Made by a program: the position numbers and the translations under genes. This document shows, piece by piece, positions 4,664-8,316 of a stretch of DNA of 8,316 bases. Within the stretch, counting starts at the first letter, position 1, and every line of letters starts with the position of its first letter. Below the pieces are notes generated by a model that had not been told where the DNA came from, did no database searches, and saw only the letters and a program-made list of their open reading frames with translations. This stretch comes from Bacillota bacterium (GTDB taxonomy: Bacteria > Bacillota > Clostridia > Lachnospirales > Cellulosilyticaceae), in contig JAEXBC010000166.1 in assembly GCA_023457875.1 (NCBI GenBank), positions 1 through 8,316 on the forward strand, given 5' to 3'.

Positions 4664-5788
4664 CTATTTCTTGTACAGCAAAAATATTCTCATGAGTTCC
4701 TGCTTTATGGCAAGGCCAATATGCTTCGCCACAAGCGGAGGAACGGCATTACCCACTTGGATAAAACCTTGTTTATAGGTTCCTTCAAAGATAAAATCGT
4801 CAGGAAAGGTTTGAATTCTTGCCATTTCCCTTGTAGAAATACAACGATTTAACTTGTAGTGAATGTGGGTTCCTCCATGATTTTCTTTAATCGTCATAGA
4901 TGGCTCACCCGCTCTTTGACGTTTATAGGCATCTGCAAAAGTGTCGTACAAGGATCCTCCTGGTGGCACCTTACTTATTTTTTCTATCATTTCTTTGCTA
5001 TGCATGGTCCACTCATGGTTAGCTGCTTTATTTCTAGGGGCAGTTTCTAAATCTGCAATAGCTCCGTCAATTGTTTTGTATTCCTCAGGTCTATAAATGG
5101 GCTTAGGATATGGATTTTTGATGCTCATCCTGTTTCCTATAAAAATAGCCCTTGTTCGAAGCTGTGGCACGCCATACTCCGCACTCTCTAAAAGCTTAAC
5201 GGATACATAATACCCCATTTCTTCAAAGCCTCTAATAATTTTGTGGTAAAACTCCCCTTCCTTTAAGGTAATAATACCTGGCACATTTTCTAGAATAAAG
5301 AAATTTGGATTGAGTACCTTAACAACTCTTTGGTATTCACTAAACAAAAAATTCCTCATGTCATCTGGCTTTCTTTTCCCTGCCAAGGAAAATCCCTGAC
5401 AAGGTGGCCCTCCAACCACCAGATGTATCGTCTTACCTTCTGTATAAGCCTCCACATCAAACTGAGCAATATCCCCTGCATAATGCTTTGCCTCTGGAAA
5501 GTTTCTCTTAAGTGTTTCGTGAGCAAAAGATAGTACTTCAACATCACACACCTTATTAAACCCCGCCTGCTTAATGCCTAAGGACAGTCCTCCCGCTCCT
5601 GCAAACAAGTCCACAAAGTTAAAATCACTGAGCGCATCAGAAATGCAAGTCGTGTCTACTAGGTTATAGGAAGCTTCATACTCCTTTTCGATTTTCTCTC
5701 TTAGGCACTTATATCTAGATTGTCTATGTTTCGTTTTTTCCTTTTCTAACCCTTGTTCTTCTTTTATGCCTTTAGTATTATGAACCAT
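4664..5788 (-). CDS. DNA (cytosine-5-)-methyltransferase, apparently solitary
   Basis: A complete 374-residue C5-cytosine methyltransferase with the conserved motifs in standard order. SAM-binding motif I is FVDLFAGAGGLSLG (58-71); catalytic GGPPCQGFS has nucleophile Cys130; ENV is at 167-169; QLRTR is at 209-213; REMARIQTFPDDF is at 320-332; QVGNAVPP is at 344-351. The region between QLRTR and REMAR (about 219-319) is the target-recognition domain; I cannot predict the sequence methylated. The first ~55 residues are a charged helical extension before motif I. AGGGGG lies 7 nt before ATG. No restriction endonuclease is visible on either side: serS is upstream and only the degenerate nucleotidyltransferase is downstream. 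It could be an orphan regulatory methylase, a protective remnant of a lost restriction system, or part of a pair with its downstream neighbour. Confidence 0.93.
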   Translation of the reverse strand: MVHNTKGIKEEQGLEKEKTKHRQSRYKCLREKIEKEYEASYNLVDTTCISDALSDFNFVDLFAGAGGLSLGIKQAGFNKVCDVEVLSFAHETLKRNFPEAKHYAGDIAQFDVEAYTEGKTIHLVVGGPPCQGFSLAGKRKPDDMRNFLFSEYQRVVKVLNPNFFILENVPGIITLKEGEFYHKIIRGFEEMGYYVSVKLLESAEYGVPQLRTRAIFIGNRMSIKNPYPKPIYRPEEYKTIDGAIADLETAPRNKAANHEWTMHSKEMIEKISKVPPGGSLYDTFADAYKRQRAGEPSMTIKENHGGTHIHYKLNRCISTREMARIQTFPDDFIFEGTYKQGFIQVGNAVPPLVAKHIGLAIKQELMRIFLLYKK

Positions 5789-5828
5789 GCCACCACCCCC
5801 TATATCTCATTACCCTTATAAGCTAATT

Positions 5829-5857
5829 CAGATCCCATGATACAATTTTCATATTCA
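5829..5857 (-). promoter_or_regulatory. Candidate promoter of the methyltransferase unit
   Basis: Within the 278-bp gap before the methyltransferase, the minus strand offers a TATCAT -10 box with a weak TTAATC -35 at 17-nt spacing, about 45 nt before the start codon. Further upstream TTGAGT with TATAGA at 16 nt is an alternative, near 5920-5945. Neither is strong. A small GGTT/AACC dyad (5896-5907) lies between them. Apart from these and the serS terminator I see nothing else in the gap. Confidence 0.3.
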
Positions 5858-5991
5858 TTGATTAACTTTAGTAAATAAAATGTTACTGGTAAGTGGGTTG
5901 TGTAACCTTGTGCCCGTCTATACTATTATTATATCTCTACTCAATTATCTTTTCTACTATTATCTCTTGTAGATTCAGGTAGCATTAAAGC

Positions 5992-6027
5992 AAAACAAAC
6001 AGTTGTTATATTTCAACTGTTTGTTTT
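5992..6027 (-). terminator. Rho-independent terminator of serS
   Basis: Perfect 14-bp stem, AAAACAAACAGTTG (5992-6005) and CAACTGTTTGTTTT (6014-6027), with an 8-nt loop, about 40 nt beyond the serS stop codon. The 3' arm on the minus strand ends in TTTGTTTTGCTTT, a broken T-tract. It separates serS from the methyltransferase unit. Confidence 0.8.
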
Positions 6028-6066
6028 ACTTAATATGAAATTTAAAAGCTCTTCACTTATGAGTTA

Positions 6067-7344
6067 TTACTTGATTAATGTCATACCGCCCATGTAAGGT
6101 TGAAGTGCAACTGGAATATTGACAGTACCATCTGCATTCAAATTATTTTCTAAGAAGGCAATCAACATTCGTGGAGGCGCAACTACTGTATTATTGAGGG
6201 TGTGTGCAAAGTATTTGCCATTCTCACCATTTACACGAATCTTTAATCGTCTCGCCTGAGCATCTCCTAAATTAGAACAGCTACCTACTTCAAAGTATTT
6301 TTGTTGTCTTGGAGACCATGCCTCAACATCTATAGATTTAACCTTTAGATCTGCAAGGTCACCAGAGCAGCACTCAAGGGTTCTTACAGGAATATCTAAT
6401 GTACGGAATAAATCTACTGTGTTTTGCCATAATTTATCAAACCACATTTTGCTATCTTCTGGTTTACAAACAACAATCATTTCTTGCTTTTCAAATTGAT
6501 GAATACGGTAAACGCCTCTTTCTTCAATACCATGAGCACCCTTTTCTTTTCTAAAGCATGGAGAATAACTTGTAAGGGTTTGTGGTAGTGAACTTTCTGG
6601 CAAAATGGTATCTATAAATTTACCAATCATAGAGTGTTCACTTGTTCCAATAAGATATAAATCTTCACCTTCAATTTTATACATCATAGCGTCCATTTCA
6701 GCAAAGCTCATTACCCCTGTCACCACATCACTACGAATCATAAAAGGTGGAATACAATAGGTAAAGCCTTTGTTAATCATGAAATCACGCGCATAAGAAA
6801 TAATTGCAGAGTGAAGTCTAGCAATATCCCCCATTAAATAGTAGAAGCCACTTCCAGCTACTTTTCGCGCACTATCTAAATCAAGGCCATTGAATTTGTC
6901 CATGATTTCTGAGTGATAAGGCACTTCAAAGTCTGGTACAACAGGCTCACCGTAACGCTTCACTTCTACATTTTCACTATCGTCCTTACCAATTGGTACG
7001 CTTGGATCAATGATATTTGGAATCGTCATCATAATGGTTTTAATTTTCTCTTCAAGTTCATTTTCCTTAACAGTAAGCTCTTCAAGACGTTCTGATTCAG
7101 TCGTTACCTTTTTCTTAAGTTCTTCTGCTTCCTCCTTTTTGCCCTGTGCCATTAATCCACCAATTTGCTTAGAAATTTTATTTCTATCAGCTCTAAGGCT
7201 TTCTGCTTCTTGTTTGATGCTCCTGTTTTCGGCATCAAGGGCAATCACTTCATCTACTAAATGTAATTTCTGATCTTGAAACTTATTTTTGATGTTTTGT
7301 TTTACTAATTCTGGATTTTCGCGTACGAATTTTAAATCTAACAT
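6067..7344 (-). CDS. serS: Seryl-tRNA synthetase
   Basis: A 425-residue class II aminoacyl-tRNA synthetase, the normal length for SerRS; it charges tRNA-Ser with serine using ATP in the cytoplasm. Residues ~30-107 form the long N-terminal coiled coil that grips the tRNA long variable arm. The serine-binding TSE is at 234-236. Motif 2 is PCFRKEKGAHG (262-272) through RIHQFEKQE, and motif 3 is APPRMLIAFLENN (389-401). ECCSGDLADLKV (324-335) and GSCSNLGDAQARRLKIR (354-370) differ from the GDMGFGA and SNCxDFQARR forms of E. coli and B. subtilis SerRS. From memory they fit the divergent SerRS subtype of many Clostridia. AGGAGG lies 5 nt before ATG. It stands alone with its own T-box leader and terminator, so it is controlled by uncharged tRNA-Ser. 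Confidence 0.97.
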   Translation of the reverse strand: MLDLKFVRENPELVKQNIKNKFQDQKLHLVDEVIALDAENRSIKQEAESLRADRNKISKQIGGLMAQGKKEEAEELKKKVTTESERLEELTVKENELEEKIKTIMMTIPNIIDPSVPIGKDDSENVEVKRYGEPVVPDFEVPYHSEIMDKFNGLDLDSARKVAGSGFYYLMGDIARLHSAIISYARDFMINKGFTYCIPPFMIRSDVVTGVMSFAEMDAMMYKIEGEDLYLIGTSEHSMIGKFIDTILPESSLPQTLTSYSPCFRKEKGAHGIEERGVYRIHQFEKQEMIVVCKPEDSKMWFDKLWQNTVDLFRTLDIPVRTLECCSGDLADLKVKSIDVEAWSPRQQKYFEVGSCSNLGDAQARRLKIRVNGENGKYFAHTLNNTVVAPPRMLIAFLENNLNADGTVNIPVALQPYMGGMTLIK

Positions 7345-7421
7345 TTTTTCCTCCTAAAAATAATCTGTTTTTAAAATAATCACTAAGTATATCATGTGCA
7401 AGAATACCAATAAAACAACAT

Positions 7422-7461
7422 AAAAAAAGCCTCTCATGCCCTAATCATATGGGACGAAAGG
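7422..7461 (-). terminator. T-box attenuator (regulated terminator) ahead of serS
   Basis: On the minus strand, CCTTTCGTCCC pairs with GGGCATGAGAGG (11 pairs with one bulge and G-U pairs), followed by CTTTTTTTA. It begins just after the T-box sequence, so binding of uncharged tRNA to the T-box would favour the antiterminator instead. Confidence 0.85.
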
Positions 7462-7640
7462 ATTCCGTGTTGCCACCCAAATTGCCTATTTATAAGAACA
7501 AATAAGCCACTTCATAAGTAGGATAAAGGTTACTAGCCTTTCGATTCATCACCGACAGCTTCAAAAGTGGAATGATTTAACCTTTCACCGGTTCTCACCA
7601 ACCACCGGCTCTCTGAAGAAATTTATAAATCGTAGCTTTT
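7422..7640 (-). promoter_or_regulatory. T-box riboswitch (tRNA-Ser sensing) of serS
   Basis: The leader carries the hallmark T-box sequence GGGTGGCAACACGG (7465-7478), followed by an attenuator hairpin. Stem I is closed by CGATTTAT/ATGAATCG (7625-7632 with 7542-7549). It contains AGAGAG and a distal hairpin GAGCCGGTGGTTGGTGAGAA, the usual AGAGAG/GGTTGGTG pattern. Two further stems lie between: AAAGG/CCTTT (7525-7541) and GCTTATTT/AAATAGGC (7484-7507). On the 3' side of Stem I the segment GAAGCTGTCGGTG contains AGC (7558-7560) and TCG (7553-7555), both serine codons; either could be the specifier and both agree with control of serS. Uncharged tRNA-Ser should stabilise the antiterminator and switch serS on. 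Confidence 0.93.
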
Positions 7641-7682
7641 GTCTAACGCCATTTTATTTGATATTCCCTTACATTTTTCTTT

Positions 7683-7711
7683 ATTATATTGCCTTTTCCA
7701 TTGATACACAA
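7683..7711 (-). promoter_or_regulatory. Promoter of the serS T-box transcript
   Basis: Perfect -10 TATAAT (7683-7688), a 17-nt spacer and -35 TTGTGT (7706-7711) on the minus strand, about 50 nt before Stem I. This is the expected position for the start of the T-box leader. The -35 matches only its TTG half. Confidence 0.6.
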
Positions 7712-7846
7712 GTATAAAATTATTTTTGAGCTACAGATTAAATCATTTCCCATCATATGTAATACACTTATTCTAGGTGGATGAATAATCACTCATAGTT
7801 ATAAGCTTTTTAGTACCCTAGGCATAGCCCGAGATTTTCTTTATAC
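7712..7846. other. AT-rich intergenic stretch, nothing recognised
   Basis: Between the serS promoter and the terminator of the next gene I see no coding frame with a ribosome binding site, no RNA gene and no strong repeat. Confidence 0.5.
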
Positions 7847-7895
7847 AAAAAAGATATCTTCTTCATTCATCTCGTTGTGAAAAAGATATCTTTTT
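7847..7895 (-). terminator. Terminator of the SAM methyltransferase gene
   Basis: The arms AAAAAGATATCTT (7848-7860) and AAGATATCTTTTT (7883-7895) are exact complements around a 22-nt loop. On the minus strand the 3' arm ends in a run of six T. Each arm also contains the self-palindrome AAGATATCTT, so alternative small hairpins are possible. It lies 34 nt past the stop codon. Confidence 0.8.
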
Positions 7896-7928
7896 GAAAT
7901 TCTAAATCGTTGGGATTCATTTAATGAA

Positions 7929-8316
7929 TTAAGCTCTTTTTTCTCCTGTTGCAAGAAAGCAGTTTCCCGCAACTTTATTGCAGTTCACATATTCAAAGCC
8001 TGAATCAGATAAGTATTTTTTTACTTCTCTTTCTCCATAGACATTTTTCTCACCAGAGCTCATTAAAGTTGCCATTGTTCTAAGCCCTCCTGCTGTATAA
8101 TAATCACATATAATCATTTTTCCAGTGGGCTTTAATACACGAAAGGCTTCTCTTGTCATACTCTTAATATTTTCGCAGTAGCGAAGCAAATCCGTACACA
8201 CAACTACATCAAAAACATTGTTTTGAAAAGGAAGTGCCACAGCATTTCCTTTCTGTAATTCTACACGTTTAGGTAATTTTTGTTTGGCAACCTTAATCAT
8301 TTCTTCAGAACTATCT
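7929..8316 (-). CDS. SAM-dependent methyltransferase, C-terminal part (5' end beyond the window)
   Basis: Class I methyltransferase of the UbiE/Methyltransf_11 type, cut by the right edge of the window. The visible frame stays open to the end; before the first internal Met it reads DSSEEMIKVAKQKLP, the usual stretch after SAM-binding motif I (GxDxSxxM). It is therefore a continuing protein, and the ATG at 8298-8300 is not its start. Next come the motif II region (VELQKGNAVALPFQNNVFDV), VVCTDLLRYCENIKSM, and FRVLKPTGKMIICDYY with the REAFRVLKPxG signature of the family. Such enzymes methylate small molecules or lipids; the substrate cannot be read from this part. A terminator follows the stop. 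Confidence 0.85.
   Translation of the reverse strand, partial: DSSEEMIKVAKQKLPKRVELQKGNAVALPFQNNVFDVVVCTDLLRYCENIKSMTREAFRVLKPTGKMIICDYYTAGGLRTMATLMSSGEKNVYGEREVKKYLSDSGFEYVNCNKVAGNCFLATGEKRA

Noticed and set aside
4559..5547. Several short frames on both strands within and beside the methyltransferase gene
   Set aside because: All overlap the fully conserved methyltransferase frame, or its upstream edge, and lack ribosome binding sites or recognisable domains.
6913..7273. Plus-strand frames opposite the serS coiled coil
   Set aside because: Ser/Leu/Phe-rich antisense readings of a charged coiled-coil segment, a common artefact.

Overview
The window is AT-rich DNA with AGGAGG/AGGGGG ribosome binding sites, a T-box riboswitch and clostridial-type proteins. 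The 16S 5' end (GGATGAACGCTGGCGGCGTG followed by CTTAACACATGCAAG) fits a low-GC anaerobic Firmicute, probably Clostridia near the Lachnospiraceae. This assignment is from memory of 16S and protein style, not from a database search.

Layout. At the left edge the 5' end of a 16S rRNA gene runs off the window on the minus strand. It has a strong rRNA promoter with an A-rich upstream tract and a boxA-like antitermination element. Divergent from it is a MIF-type tautomerase gene ending in a clear terminator (444-846). Next, on the minus strand, is a two-gene unit: a NapH-like membrane 4Fe-4S protein followed by a NifX/MTH1175-like cofactor-binding protein (867-2007). A seven-helix membrane protein with a LuxR-type DNA-binding tail (2310-3209) is transcribed divergently from that unit. 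The two share an approximately 300-bp control region that holds a perfect 17-bp inverted repeat. The LuxR gene converges on an Mrp/NBP35 Fe-S carrier ATPase (3323-4159). Between the convergent genes is a 103-bp near-perfect palindrome, which may be a miniature mobile element as well as a terminator. Upstream of mrp on the same strand are a small nucleotidyltransferase-fold protein that has lost its catalytic aspartates and a solitary DNA cytosine-5 methyltransferase (4221-5788). Then come seryl-tRNA synthetase with its terminator, T-box leader and promoter (5992-7711), and finally the 3' part of an SAM-dependent methyltransferase cut by the window edge.

How the genes may work together. The rRNA operon, serS with its T-box, and the tautomerase are housekeeping or stand-alone genes. 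The more interesting group is 867-4159: a membrane ferredoxin-like electron carrier, a small protein of the family that binds FeMo-co-like clusters, a membrane-bound transcription regulator and an Fe-S scaffold ATPase. NifX-like proteins and Mrp ATPases often occur together, so a small Fe-S/redox module under membrane-sensed control is a reasonable hypothesis, but only neighbourhood supports it. The DNA methyltransferase has no recognisable restriction partner in the window. The degenerate nucleotidyltransferase directly downstream of it is the only candidate partner. I see no CRISPR array, tRNA gene, complete transposase or phage gene.
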